DNA of 64,000 nucleotides from Zarea fungicola (GCA_900169235.1 FWCC01000179.1:62001-126000), one strand, 5' to 3'; shown: positions 11,474 through 23,800, numbered from the stretch's first letter. Notes: generated by a model from the sequence alone, not told the origin. A program made the numbers and translations.

Positions 11474-13182
11474 ATGCGCCCTGTAGATCCCAACAGCGCC
11501 GCAGCCTTGGTTAGACACCCAGATCAGCCAGCAGGATGGCTCTACTTCAACGACAATCGAGAGCATCATCAAATCAATCGTCAGTCGCCTCACTTGCTAG
11601 CACAACCAAGCATCCAGGGCTCAATCTGGGTGGGACCACTCGCTTACTGGGGCACAGAAGAAATTGCGCTGAAAGATACTGGCATGCTCAGGATTGGGCG
11701 TGACCAGCGTGTAAAGTAAGATACCTCTTGCTGCTTTTCGAGCGATTGCAAAATGCTGAAATCAGAGTAGCTCATTTGCAATTGGCCAGGATGCGGAAAA
11801 CTACGTGTCGAGAAACCATTGCGAAGTCTACGTCATTATGTACGAGCCTGGTGTAAGCCATGTCTACGTGCGGGATCGTAAATCATGCAACGGCACCTAC
11901 GTAAACGGCGTGTGCATCGGTGACGTGCATAAAGTTTCCTCGGGATATCTCTTGAGCGATGGCGATGTAATTGAGATTCGGCCGTATTGGCAATTCGTAT
12001 TCAAGCAAGCTTCTGTCATGCCAACGGAGGCACTCAGTAAACTTCAGCTCCAAGAATCCAAGGTGTGGCATTCACGCAAAAATCATGGAGTGTGATTTCT
12101 CTGCCACAAGCTGCGTCTCTGCTGACCCAGTTAGCTGTTTGAAAAACAGTATAAAATATTACCTCGTCTTCTCGGTGCTGGGAGCCAGGGTGCTGTCCAC
12201 CTCGCCCTCGACGCGCGGACTGCCAGGCAACTTGTCTGTAAGGTTGTAAATCTTAAGCAAACAAGCACCCGCGGTCAGCAATCATCGCCACAAAATGTAC
12301 TACAAGAATCTGAAATACTTCGCAAGCTAAAGCATGTAGGTTTCAACTATTCATCCCTTTCTCTTTTTCTTTCAATTTTTGCATGCAAACCCGACGCACT
12401 AATACCTACATAGCCCAATATCCTCACATACATCGACGCTGCGCTGTCTCCACATACCCTGTAAGAGTTGAGGGACAGCACCATTCGTCGCTTTTCTAAC
12501 CTTGCAGATACATTTTTACTGAGTTGGCTTCCGGTGGCGATTTGTTGTCCTATATCAATCAGCATGAATTGATTTCAGATTTTGACTCCCGCATCATTGT
12601 CCGCCAGATTACTCGCGGGCTTGGTTTCCTGCATCAACACAACGTGGTGCATCGCGATCTCAAGCCCGAGAATGTGCTACTCGCCTGCTCTCCAAGACTC
12701 GCTTACCAACGTGTCATGCTCTCTGATTTTGGGTCTTGCGCTATACCGCAGAGCAATCGGCTTAGAACAAACGTGGGGACGCAAAACTTCCAAGCTCCGT
12801 ATGTCACGTATAACCGTCAATACCAAGGTCTGCTAATTGTGTTTAATGTAGTGAAGTTCTACGAAACGAGAGACAATCGAATGCCGCCGACATTTGGTCT
12901 CTCGGCGTTATTTCCATACTCCTAGTTTCGGGATGTGGACTCGGCGGTATAGACAGCTTGGCGACCATGGAGCAAAACTCCCTCTGCGAAACGGTGCAGT
13001 ATCTGTTGTCCTCTCGCGACTCAGCTTCTGCCAACGGCAAGAGCTTCATCCAAGAGTGCATGAAAGTCAAACCCGCCGACCGAATCACCGCCAGAGATGC
13101 AGGCTGCCATGATTGGTTTCACACCCCGCTGCATCATATGGAGTTCTTCCAGCAGCTCGATCACAGAATGGCGGCCCAGTAG
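11474..13182 (+). CDS. FHA-domain serine/threonine kinase (Rad53/Chk2/Dun1-like)
   Basis: Probable nuclear checkpoint-type kinase that binds phosphothreonine through its FHA domain. Predicted exons: 11474-11710, 11790-12062, 12135-12335, 12414-12460, 12508-12798, 12852-13182 (459 residues). The FHA domain (about 70-150) keeps IGRD, SRNHCEV and NGTYVNG. The kinase domain (about 180-430) keeps the glycine loop LGAGSQGAVHLALD, the Lys in LVCKVVNLK, HRDLKPEN, LSDFGS, the APE motif formed across the last junction, DIWSLGVIS and DRITARD. The exon 2/3 junction uses a weak GTGTGG donor and is the least certain. Right after the kinase domain the frame meets TAG at 13180-13182 but stays open for another 121 codons, listed separately. 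Dun1/Mek1-like architecture (one FHA, one kinase) fits best; the exact ortholog is not established. Confidence 0.82.
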
Positions 13183-13545
13183 GACGAGGGACACCAGGAA
13201 CGGCCGATGCCAATGGAGTTGCCGGACCTCCGTGAAAAGAGTGCGCCGCCGGTGCCGCCAAACCGCCTTTCGAGCACTGTTAATGTCCAAAAACTGGCTA
13301 TTGAGAAGTACGCGCAGACGGGAGCGGCCAGTATCTTCCAAGATTCAACGAGTGCGCCAAAGCAGGGGACTGATGTGCGGACCAAAGCAGCAAAGATGCG
13401 AATAGTCAAAATTCGCCGTCCTGCGCAGCAGCATTCTTCACCGGGACTAGAAAGACACCCCAAAGCTCCGAAGCAGGATAAACGCGTGCAAATTCTCGCG
13501 CAGCTTAAAAGCACAAATGCCAAATTTTTAACAGATTCAAAATGA
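13183..13545 (+). other. In-frame open tail after the kinase TAG stop
   Basis: The codon frame of the FHA kinase continues open for 120 codons after the TAG and ends at TGA 13543-13545. The conceptual tail is Pro/Lys/Arg/Gln-rich, like the disordered C termini of such kinases, with SAPPVPPNRLSS and a basic end. It could be 3' UTR, a readthrough extension, or coding sequence joined by a weak 63-nt intron (GTAGGA at 13179, AG at 13241) that would remove the TAG and keep frame. The sequence alone does not decide. Confidence 0.4.
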
Positions 13546-13637
13546 TATGGGAAGCTGGGGTTTGATGGCCGGGTAACACAAGGTATGGGTTACAAAGGGG
13601 TTTGCTGTATAATTTTTATTTTATTCCGCATCTCGGC

Positions 13638-14648
13638 TTAGGCGTACCCTAATAGAAGTATATTTTTTGCTCGCCCATCGCCGTCTTTCTGTGCAAACTT
13701 GAGCGGCACCAATAATGGGGCCAGGTCGTCTTGCCCGCCCTCTTCAATGAGAGGCCGTAGCAGCTGCCGAACCTGTTCCAGCTGGTCCCTTGCATCCTCA
13801 TGAATGCTCAACTTCTGCACATCATCCAGGGCCACCTTCATCTCCGTCTCTGTCAAGTGCCGTTTACGCTCCTGTTCCACCGCATTGGCAATAGCCGGTG
13901 CGGCGCCACTCTCGTCCTCCTCCCCTTTCTCCCAGCCATACGCCACGAGGTTTCCTCTCCGAACCACAACCACCTGATCCGCATCGCCCGACCCATCCAG
14001 ATACGTGGCCGCGTGCAGCAACCCCGCGTACGAATCATCATGCACCTTGACCGGCGTCAGACGTACAGGCAGGTTCCCCGACTGCGCCTCGGGCTTCCGA
14101 TCGTAGAAGCGCGCCAGGATGCCCAGCCGTGATAGCGCCGCGGGGACCGCCAGGACAACCACTTCGACCCTGTACCCGGCCGCGCGGAACAGCGCGGCGA
14201 GCTCGCAAAAGTCGTCGGGATGGCGGCACGCGCTTTCGAGCACCACGTCCGCTTTACGGCGGGCAGCCTCCCGCGCGGCCATGGCGAGCCACTTGCGGGC
14301 GTCGGGCCCCGTGGCGGGCGATGCGAGCTGCGGCGTGGATAGCATTAGACGCGTGTACTGCGGGTGGTAGGTCTTGTAAGTGTCTGCAATGAAGTGTGCC
14401 GGCTTCGCGGCGGCGGAAGAGGATAATGATGATGAGGAGAGGAGGGCGGCTATAATGGCCGGCGCGAGAAGAGTTTTGCCTGCGCCAGTCTGACCGACCG
14501 CGAGGACCGCAAGGGGCTTCTTGCGGGAAGACGCCGTTGGTGACGGACCGGAGGCGGGGAACTCTACGGGGAGGATCTGTTCCTGGAAGATGCGCTGCGA
14601 ATCGGCATCGCTGAGCCGGTAGGAGGATAAATCTGGGGGAGGAGGCAT
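13638..14648 (-). CDS. Zeta-like P-loop kinase-domain protein
   Basis: Single-exon protein of 336 residues with the fold of zeta-toxin/UDP-GlcNAc kinase-like P-loop proteins. Walker A is VGQTGAGKTLLAP (about 51-63). It is followed by an HFIADTYKTYHPQY block matching the substrate-side Asp and the His-Pro of the family, a Walker B-like ADVVLESACR, and an Arg-rich lid region near LGILARFYDRKPEA. In bacteria such domains phosphorylate UDP-GlcNAc and serve in toxin-antitoxin pairs; in fungi they occur as stand-alone proteins of unknown role, and no antitoxin-like partner is adjacent here. GC at third codon positions is high, with Ala/Ser-rich loops. It converges with the FHA kinase. The family is fairly sure; the substrate is unknown. 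Confidence 0.78.
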   Translation of the reverse strand: MPPPPDLSSYRLSDADSQRIFQEQILPVEFPASGPSPTASSRKKPLAVLAVGQTGAGKTLLAPAIIAALLSSSSLSSSAAAKPAHFIADTYKTYHPQYTRLMLSTPQLASPATGPDARKWLAMAAREAARRKADVVLESACRHPDDFCELAALFRAAGYRVEVVVLAVPAALSRLGILARFYDRKPEAQSGNLPVRLTPVKVHDDSYAGLLHAATYLDGSGDADQVVVVRRGNLVAYGWEKGEEDESGAAPAIANAVEQERKRHLTETEMKVALDDVQKLSIHEDARDQLEQVRQLLRPLIEEGGQDDLAPLLVPLKFAQKDGDGRAKNILLLGYA

Positions 14649-14905
14649 GATGAGTGTTTAAATGACGATGAATTAATGAGATTTGCGAATATCCAGGATG
14701 AAAAATACGTCAGGCGAGAGATGGGTGAGTGAGTGATGTGGTGAAGCGAGGTTGGTGTAAGTGGGGGTTTTGTATGAGAAAACCGGATCGAGATTGTGGC
14801 TGTTACTAGTTGCGGCGGCTGGAACATGTAAGTGAGTCGCTTTTACCGCTCTTTCAGCCAAAATAAAGATGAGAATGACATTTAAACTAGCGTTAACGAT
14901 CTGGT

Positions 14906-17900
14906 CTACTGGTCGTCGTGACGCTCAAAGCTCTTGACTAGGTCTTCCCGATCAACACTATGGTTCACCAACGTCCAAAACGCACCCTTCTTGCGATATA
15001 GCTCTCCCGGCGCACCAAACTCCGCCACTGTCCCATCCTGCATCACCAGAACTCTATCAAGATTAGCAACGGTGGCAAGTCGATGTGCAATTATCAAAAC
15101 CGTCGTCTCGCGTAGTCCGTCCCGGATTGCTGTCTGGATCGCCGCGTCCGTCTCCATGTCGACCGCACTCGTAGCCTCATCCATAATAACAACTTTCTTC
15201 CGACAGAGCATGGCCTTGATGAGACACAGAATTTGCCGTTGACCTTGGGAGAGATTGCCGCCGCCGTCACTAATCTTGAATTCCAAGTCGGTGATGGTGT
15301 CATTTTGCTTCTCATTGCCACTGCTGTTGGCGGCTGTGGAGAAGAATCGAAACCTCTCCAAGGAGGTGATTAGCTGCTCGTCAGTGTGGGCGTTGCTTGG
15401 ATCAATCGCAGTACGCAGCGTTCCTCCGAATAAATATGGATCCTGCGGGACGACGAGAATACGTTTGCGCAGTACATCGGGCTTGATACTCGCAATCTCC
15501 ACAGAGTCAATGACAAGAGCACCCTCGCGGTTGTGAAGTAGTTGTGCAAATGACAGTGCCAACGTGGACTTGCCAGCACCCGTTCGCCCAACAACCCCTA
15601 CACGCTCACCAGGGTGAATGAGAAACGATATGCCATGCAGCGTAGCTGGCAGATCAGGCCCATAACCTGCCGAGAAACCGTGAGCTTCAAGTTGGCCATT
15701 CTCCGGCCATGAGTCGGATACATCTATCCCAGACGTGGGTTCCTGCTCAATCTTGCTAAACGCCGCAAGCTTCTCTACTATCTTGAGCCCAGAATCTACC
15801 AATGCGAAGCGTTGCACGGCCTCGGTCACGGTCGAGCTGAGCGTAACCGCGTACGACAGCGCGATACCCGCCGTCCCAGCATCCGTGTCTGACAAGACCA
15901 TGAAACAGCATACCAGCGTTACGTAAACCACACCCAAATTACCGAGATACAGTCTCATCATGACGCTGTAGAGAGTCTTGTACCAGGTGGCGGATGCGTT
16001 GTCGTCTGTCATTTTATTGGCCTTCTGCACGAAATAGCCGACTTTGCCATACGCTCGCACCGTCAAGATGCCGTCGGGGGCCTGCAGAGAGCTGAGATGT
16101 TGGTTAAAGGCAGAACCTGCAGCCGATTCCATGGCCGTGAGGTGCTTGGTCACTGAGACGAGGTGTCTGCCGCTCACGAGGAAGAGGTAAAACAGGGCAC
16201 AGACAAGCGGCATTTCAACGAGAGAAAAAGAGGCACTGGGTTCCAGGGTCAGCAATCTGATCCAAAGCAAAACGGGGATGATCAAGACTTAGCCTCCTTT
16301 TACCTTGCAAGTAGAATGGAACCAAGGCCAGCAATAGAGTCAACTACAAAACCAACATCATGTATGAGCCGGTCATCAAGGAGCCTTATATCCGGGCCAA
16401 AATGCCGCAGAATTCCACCATGTGATTTGGACTCGAGCCATTGAAGCCGTGCTCCGAAAAGATGATTCGTCATGTTAGCAAAGAGAGTCTTCGAGGCTGT
16501 CATTTTAAGCCGAAACCAGACAGAACCTCTGACAGAAATCGAAAGAATCTTCACGGTGCTCAAAAGAAAGTAAAGCGCGCCACGAGATATAAAGTACCGT
16601 CCTACGCCTGGTACCAGTGCTGAGTTTTCCTGAGTGACCCAGTTCTTGAGAGACTTGTATGCAGATATACTGGCATATTCACATGCCACCACGGCAACGA
16701 GAGCGAGAAGCCAACTTGGTGTTCCGCCAGTAGCATGAAAAAAGATTTTGTACCGATTCAACCAGCTGTCTCTGTTAGGCATCTGGTCAATTTCGGTGCT
16801 GTGGAGAGGCTTCTCCTTTACTCTTGGCTGGTCACTCTGCTTCCTGGATTTCTCCAAGTTTGCAGACTGAATGTTTTCGTCCCGCGAGATATCGTCAAAG
16901 TCATTATCTGGCAGAGTTTCAGTGGTGTTTACTGGTAGCAATTCGCCCTGAGCCGTCTGGTCATGGATATGAAGCTGATATGAAGCTTTGGACAAGACCT
17001 GGGCCACATGGTGCGTCACAAGGACACGAGTTCGGCCTTTGGCAAGACTACCGCAGAGTGCCTTTTCCACAATCCACTGACGAATCTCTGCATCTACGGC
17101 ACTTAGAACATCATCCATGAGCAGTACAGTCGCCCGTGAGTAGAGGGCTCGCGCTAGAGCAATACGGGATCGCTGACCGCCGCTCAGTGTCACACCCTTT
17201 ATCGCAATCAGCGTAGCGTCTCCGTCTTTGAGCATGGCCAAGTCCTTGTCCAGGGCGCAGCTATGGAGGACAAGAGCATACCGTTCAGAGTCCATGGGTA
17301 GTCCGAATAGGATGTTGTCTTGTATTGTCATATTGGCCATCCATGGAGTTTGAGTTACCAGCGCCATGCTACCAGGCTGAAGCCAGTCATCCGCGTCTTC
17401 GAATTCATCTTGGATACTTGGTTCAGGGCGACAAATGTTGCCAGACAAGACGTTAGCCTCGCCTGCGAGAGCAGATAGCAACAGGGACTTGCCACAGCCA
17501 GTCTTTCCTGTAACGATACTGAGAGCACCTGTAGGAAACTCTGCTTCCAGTCCTTCGAGACTGAATGTCTTCTCGCTGCTCTCACTGCCATGCCAGGTGA
17601 TGGAGGCATCCTTGAATGCCAGGATATCAGAAGGAATAATGTGGGAGGTATCCATCTCCTGGCGCTTCAGGAGCGCCTCCAGCGTCCTGAGACTCCCCCA
17701 GCAGCTTTTAATACGAGGAAGCTCCTGCGGTACCGCAAACATCTTTCCCTGTAGCGCTTTGAACAAACTAATAAAAGTAAATGCGACCGATGCCGTCAGA
17801 GGGTTCCCCTGCCATGCAAAGATGTAAATCGGAATACCGCTCAGAAGCGCTGGGCTAATGTTGCCCACAATGACGAAGAAGAACATGAACCACGCAAGGT

Positions 17901-19472
17901 TTCTCCCCTCCCGCAACTCTTTTTCCCGAATGTCGTGTATTCTCTGTTTCCATGACGGTTCAGCAGCCGAGATTTTAATATGGCGAATGACCATGAGCGC
18001 ATCCTGTAGCACATCCTTGCGGTCACTGCCAAAGCGCCATTGACGGGAGAGCAGCGTCCCCCAGTGCTTCATCCCGACTGTGGTGAGGGGCATTATGAGG
18101 AGTGAGGTCAATACACCGACAGCCATACATTGCCAACCGACCAGATTGGCGAGAGCGACAGCTGTGGCTATCAGTTGAGTTACCGACGCGACAATTCTAT
18201 GTGTATTATTGAAAACTCCGCAAGCATGTCCGCTACAATTCTCCTGTCAGTTGAGAGCTATTCTTTGGTTGACGCTTCTTTCTCTCGAAAGCTTATGTCT
18301 CTTACCTTACACCATACATCCGCAACATACTCATCTCAGTAGGGGACTCCGCCTCTCCATCTTTGACGCCAACGACGCCCTTGGGCTTGTTGCTGGTAGT
18401 GTTCGGAGACGACAGTGCTTTCTGATATACCAGCATATTCATGGTGCTCTGCATGGGCAATTCAATCATGCTGCAGGTGACCCATTTCAGCCAAGAATCG
18501 ATGAAGACCGGGGCAGCCTTGGACAGGCCAAAGAGCAGTGCGAGCATGAGGCCATCGCTGAGGGAGCGACCTTCCTGCTGTTCGCCGGCAAGCCACTGTA
18601 AAAGGCGGTACTTGACAAGCTCGGGTGCGATTTCGGCAAACGAATTCAAAATGGCGAGGCTCCATTGCAGAATGAGGGGACCGATGTATTCATTTGATAA
18701 GGTGAAGAACAGGCTGTGCGATGCCAATTGATGCATGATTCGGCGTTGCTGATGCTGGGCCAAGCTCTCTGCTCTGAGGGCTGGTGCAAGACGGGGCAGT
18801 AATTCTATCTTCTCTTCTTGCAGATTTTGTAGCTGAAATATGCTTCTGGGCCAAGAGAATGTCAAGAGTTCGAGAAGAGAGGCAGAGTGCTGGCGGTCCA
18901 CTGGTCTGTCTTGGGAGAAATCCGCCGATGCCCTTGGGACGCATAGCCAAGTAATTAGCAGCAAGAGAGGTGGAAAAATTTCCAAGATAAAGAGTTTTGA
19001 TGTGAAGATGGATGAATATACGTTCATGTGACGAGAAATTGCCAAAATAAGCAGTAGTATGCTCGCGACCGCCCCGTCCATGGCCGCTTGAAAACGACCT
19101 GCCATGGGGTGTCGGTACACGCTTAGGGCATGTCCTACCTCGATAGTCTGAAATGAAAATTACTGGATGAGCGTGATGAGAGAATCTGAAACCACTTACA
19201 AAGGGAAGAAGGCGGGCAAGGAAGCCCAAATCTTGTTGGCTTCTGCTACCAACAAAGGCCAACAGGCCGACGATGACACTGATAGCTGCTATCACTCGAT
19301 TTTGCTTCATGAGGGGTTGTTCACGAGCATAGAATGGCCGCAAGATGATACTGTTCAATCCATGTATAGTTACTATGCCAAGCAGAATTGGCGACATATT
19401 TGCGCCCGCCGGCAGAGAGTCGGCGACAGTCTGTAGAGGACGAAACAAGTTAAGACATGCGCCGCCACCCAT
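14906..19472 (-). CDS. ABCC-type (MRP-like) full-length ABC transporter
   Basis: Membrane ATP-driven exporter of the MRP subfamily. Predicted exons on the minus strand: 19472-19200, 19147-18311, 18243-16304, 16256-14906 (1466 residues, all phases agree). The intron at 16257-16303 is only 47 nt; it removes a TAA and joins the transmembrane part of the second half. The junction at 18244-18310 could instead use 18305 and 18188. Layout: short N-terminal membrane part, TMD1, NBD1 (Walker A TGKTGCGKS, signature LSGGQRSRIALARAL, Walker B LLMDDVLSAVD, with Asp in place of the catalytic Glu as usual for ABCC NBD1), TMD2, and NBD2 (GRTGAGKS, LSQGQRQ, VIMDEATSAVD, switch His in IIAHRLAT). The start at 19472 (GCCAAGATGG context) precedes GACLNLFRPLQ. 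It is divergent from the isochorismatase-like gene. The substrate is unknown; detoxification or metabolite export is a guess. Confidence 0.88.
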
Positions 19473-20180
19473 CTTGGCTGCTTTTCGAGTACAGAGCTTC
19501 AATTTTTGACAGAATAGAAAATACATGAACAAAAGAGAGTTGAGGACACATATACAGCCTGGTTTGTAGCTTCATGCATGCGGACGCGGCCAACCCCGCA
19601 TCAAAGGTCGCTGACTGGAACTCTACGTTGTATTCAAGAGTTGCCAGAAATTTCAATATTTTCATTGAATTTATATAAATTAAGAGGTGATACCATTGAT
19701 TTGGTAATGAATTCCATAAGCAAGGTCAGCTGTTCAGCTAAGTCGATAACCAGATAGGTGGCCGTACATCGCATCGTGCTTTTGTCGCATAAAACATACT
19801 TCACACTCAATGAGTTGGAACGAGCCGTGGTGGTTTTCTAATAGACCTAGGCGTACCTAGTCTAGGGTTGCAAACCACAGACGGACTTTTCCTTTCCCAG
19901 CCTTACACGGTTTAGTTCTAAATTAATAGTATTTTAGTGATGACACCTCAGACACCTCGTCGTGAAAACCGAAGTGTGTGTTGCTCACTATTTTTAACAG
20001 GCTACCCCACCTTGGGTGAAGGTCTATAGTTAAACAAGTTGGATGTTGAATTATTCGCCTGCCACATTGAGTTGACCCAATGCTCAGCCGCAGTGCGCTG
20101 CTCATAGCTTCTCTCAACTTTATTCATGAATTTTCCTAGCTATCCGACTCATCGTAATCATCAAATTAAATCTCACAACA
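19473..20180. promoter_or_regulatory. Divergent promoter, ABC transporter / isochorismatase-like gene
   Basis: About 700 bp between two divergent start codons. An A/T-rich TATA-like element (TTATATAAATT) lies at about 19669-19680, roughly 200 bp from the transporter start. Near 19845-19865 there is a small palindromic cluster built on CCTAGG. A shared control region is inferred. Confidence 0.45.
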
Positions 20181-20853
20181 ATGAATTCTAAAACAGCTCT
20201 ATTCATCATCGACGTACAAAATGCCCTCGCGTACACGCCAGCGTCCCGTGTTCCACACGCTGAGCGTCTTACCACCGTACTGCAAGAGGTCCTAAGTACG
20301 GCCCGCAGCCTCCCTGCGCCAAAGAATTCCACGGAAACGCCCATTATTGTTTTTGTGCAGCACTCTCAGCCGCCGGAGGATGGCGCGCTGGTCAAAGGGA
20401 CAGAGCCTTGGCAGCTGGTGTTTAAACCAGATCAGAGCAACCCCAATGAGATGCTGGTTCACAAGACAACAGGTTTGTTTTACTCTTGCACCCTCATTCT
20501 TGTTAAATCAATTACTACGTGTCTCTCCTCCTGTCTAAATACTCATCTACAAAGGTGACACTTTCAAGTCGAATCCCGACCTCGCTCATCAGCTCAAGGC
20601 ACAGGGAGTTACGCATGTCATCACACTGGGCATCCAAAGTGAGTGCTGCGTGCAGGAAACCGCACTGGGAGCCCTTGCTGCGGGGTTTAATGTCACAATT
20701 CTCGAGGATGCGCACTCTACGTACAATGCCGGTGATGCGACGGCGCTAGAGATTGAAAAGGAAGTTGAAGAGCTCATTCAGAGCCGAGGTGGTAAGAGCA
20801 TGCCGTACAAGGCTGCTTTGGAGACTTGGAAGGCCACTGGCACTGTATTCTAA
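20181..20853 (+). CDS. Isochorismatase-like cysteine hydrolase
   Basis: Cytosolic cysteine hydrolase of the isochorismatase/nicotinamidase fold, acting on small amides or esters. Exons 20181-20472 and 20555-20853 (196 residues). The splice site completes a Gly codon in HKTTGDTF. The catalytic triad of the family can be placed: Asp in LFIIDVQNAL (residue 11), Lys in MLVHKTTG (mid-protein) and the nucleophilic Cys in GIQSECCVQET (either of the adjacent pair; the second aligns better by spacing). The length is normal for the family. The divergent ABC transporter suggests, but does not prove, a joint detoxification role. The substrate cannot be read from sequence. Confidence 0.87.
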
Positions 20854-23800
20854 TGGTTTTTTTTTTGTCCAGCCAAATAGCAGGATAGCATTTCCACATG
20901 CAAGTTGCCATAAGAGCATTTGCATTGTTTATTCGTTGCCACTGTGCGATGAAATTGCACACTTAAAAGTATGGAAATGTGTTGGTTAACCTAATTTAGT
21001 TTGCAATGGCTCTTGGACGCAGGCCTGAGTAGACGAATTTGACGCGCGCTCAGCATCTCGCCGTCTACTCGTATTCCGGACGTTTCGAGCAAGGTTCAGT
21101 TAAATCCGAAAGCTCTGTTCCACAATGGTTACCCCGGCTCTAGAAAATCTCTGTATTTCGCATGGCTTACTAGCCCAAAAGTTCTCTCAGGAGGGGCCGA
21201 GGTATCCAGAACAGAATCCCTCAAGGTGGGTTTCGAAGGATGCGGCGACGTTTTTGCCTACCAATGAGAGAACAAGTATGATTACAAATAAACACGTGGA
21301 TTGATTCTTTACTGTAGCCTTGTGGTAAAAGTATGAAAAGGGTTAGATTTCGACAATGGCGTTTGCGAAGCGCGGGACCAAGACCGAGCCAACATCGTGG
21401 GCGGAAGCTAGAATTCTAATCAATCGCTGCGGGCACGTTGTCTTACCGCCAGCCGGCAGGCGAAGTGAGATGCTAAGTCCAGAGCGGCATGGCTGGCTGG
21501 TTGCAAAAAGTTACGCGACTGAATCTACAGTCCGACGAATAACCCATAGTTAGTCCCGCGACTACCACCGTGGTCCCACGAGTAGCCCCGGCTGCCATGA
21601 CTCTTTTGATGTCAGCAGTAATTAATCCGTTGAAGAATATCACGCAAGTAAGCTTCCACACCATCACAAAAGCATGGCCCCAAAGCAGCATTCGCAACTC
21701 GCCCGTCCAGACTCCGAATCTCTCAGTTTCTACTCAACGACAGTACCGAGAACTCTTATTTGCCACTCAACCATGGCTCATGGCCATCCAAAATATGCTT
21801 AAACTAAGCCAGTTAATGTAGTGTTTAAAGTTAGCGCCGCCCGTGGCCCATGCAATGTTCCCACATGCGAGAGATTCCCGACCAGGAACGTGGCTGCTTA
21901 CACAAAAACCTCCCCGAGCCGCCCTTCTCGGTCTTGCTGTCATTCCCGAACACCTGGTTCTGAGCGCGGCATCTTGGAAAAAGAACTAGTTTTAGATGTT
22001 ATCCACATGTTCAATAGCACTCGCCGACTCCCAGTTGGTCTATCAAGGACTTTTGTATAACTATACATACATTTGCCAAGCCATGTGGGCACCGTCGTCT
22101 GACTCCAGCCCCAAGTCTTCTGGTAGCAAGGGCAGTCTATGCCCCTGTACAAGGCGCAATAGCGACTCATCACAAGTTCACAACGAACCGGTAGTTATTC
22201 CATCGTAATCGGCCCAGTTTTCGTTAATCTTGGCTAGCACAACATATCGAGTAAGCCCTCCATCATGGTCAGATTCCCCCCATAAAGGTGCACGCACACC
22301 TGAAGAGCCTCGGTCAGCTTAAGCGGTAGGCCCATTTTTATTCGTTGTTATTCCTGTACTCTTTACGTACGGAGTACATTGCATGCATATAGTGCTTGAA
22401 TCCATTCTCTCTGGGGGTTCTACATTGGGATTCTTGTTGATCTAGAACGACCGCTCTCTTGAATCCGGCAGGCTAGTCGAGACCCCCACGGACAGCTGGT
22501 GAGGACAAGCAAGTACTCTGTGAAGCTGTCATCTCAACTTCTGAGAGACGCACCCTCTATGGCATGTCATTTATGTAATTGGGTTACGCAAACATGATTA
22601 TGGGGTACTGGGGCTGGATTCTGTCAACCCACTGAGACTGCCCGCTTCCACTATGTATGACGATGACCGTATTTAAAATGGTGTCACTAATTTGTCACCG
22701 CTTAAACGATTTACCGCTAAAAACTCCCAACCTTATCATGTTGCGTCCAAGCTTGCAAACAAACTGAGAATAAAAAATGAATCGCTCAATATAGTTGTCT
22801 AGCCATACCTTCAGCCGCACAGTTGTGGGTTCTGTGACGTGGCTACCTGCAAAGAGATGACAGGTCTGGGGACATAAGGAAATGTCCTAAAATTAGAGGC
22901 ACAAGGAAAGAAGCAACTGCATTCAATGGAACAAAGAAGTTGAGGACCAAGTATTCGAGCATAGTACTCCGTACACTGATAGGTGGTTAGCATCTTACCT
23001 CATGCCAGCGCACTACATCAGCCCTGTGTTAGCCTAGGAGAATTTCGCAAAAGTAAACACAATAAACACAGCTATCCTGAGATGGAAACGGCCTAGACGC
23101 CACGAAATAAAACCATCGCGGTGGTGGCGGCGGTGGCGTGGCCACTAGGCACGGCGCATTCCTCTTCATCAAGAAGTTCCCGCGCAAGTGCGCAACTAGT
23201 CCGTCAAGCCTCGCCGGAAGGGCTGCATGAGAACTAATATGAATGACAAAAACATAATTTCGAATCTGTATTACAAAGCGTTTATTTAGACACACTCTGT
23301 GTTCGGTGGCTCGTAGTTGTACCTCTCTTAGTGGCCTGGTCGCATCTGGGGTTGCATCGCTCAATACTAGGCCAACTTGGCAAATTGCACTACCAGCCGG
23401 CTCCAGGAACTTTTTCCACCATTGAGGGACAAACGTTCCTGCCGACGAGGGGCATGTGCCACATGCTAACCGCAGGGCTGCTACTCCGTACTGGTACTGC
23501 ATACGGGTACGTAGCGGTAGCAATTGAAAAGGTTACGGGGAGTTCTCCGCGAGCCCAGTTCCACATCGTGAGGACAGCCGTGTGGCCAATAGCTTGCTGG
23601 GATACGGATGCCAAGGCATTGCAATATATCCGTCTGATGTGAGATTAAGCCACTGGTACAGACAATTGGAATCAAGACAAGGCTTTCAGACTTAAGGTTA
23701 AGCACAATATTCTCAGGGCTGTTGGAACATTGCCGATCCGGCATATACCGACGTACAAACTGCCGATCGGCTACAGTATTCTGCAGCTGATGCTACTCTG

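Noticed and set aside
16286..16303. Frameshift making the ABC transporter a pseudogene
   Set aside because: A 47-nt intron with consistent phases restores the whole protein and both ATPase sites are intact.
18690..19532. Extended N terminus of the ABC transporter upstream of 19472
   Set aside because: Requires a non-ATG start; the ATG at 19472 has a good context and gives a normal family length.
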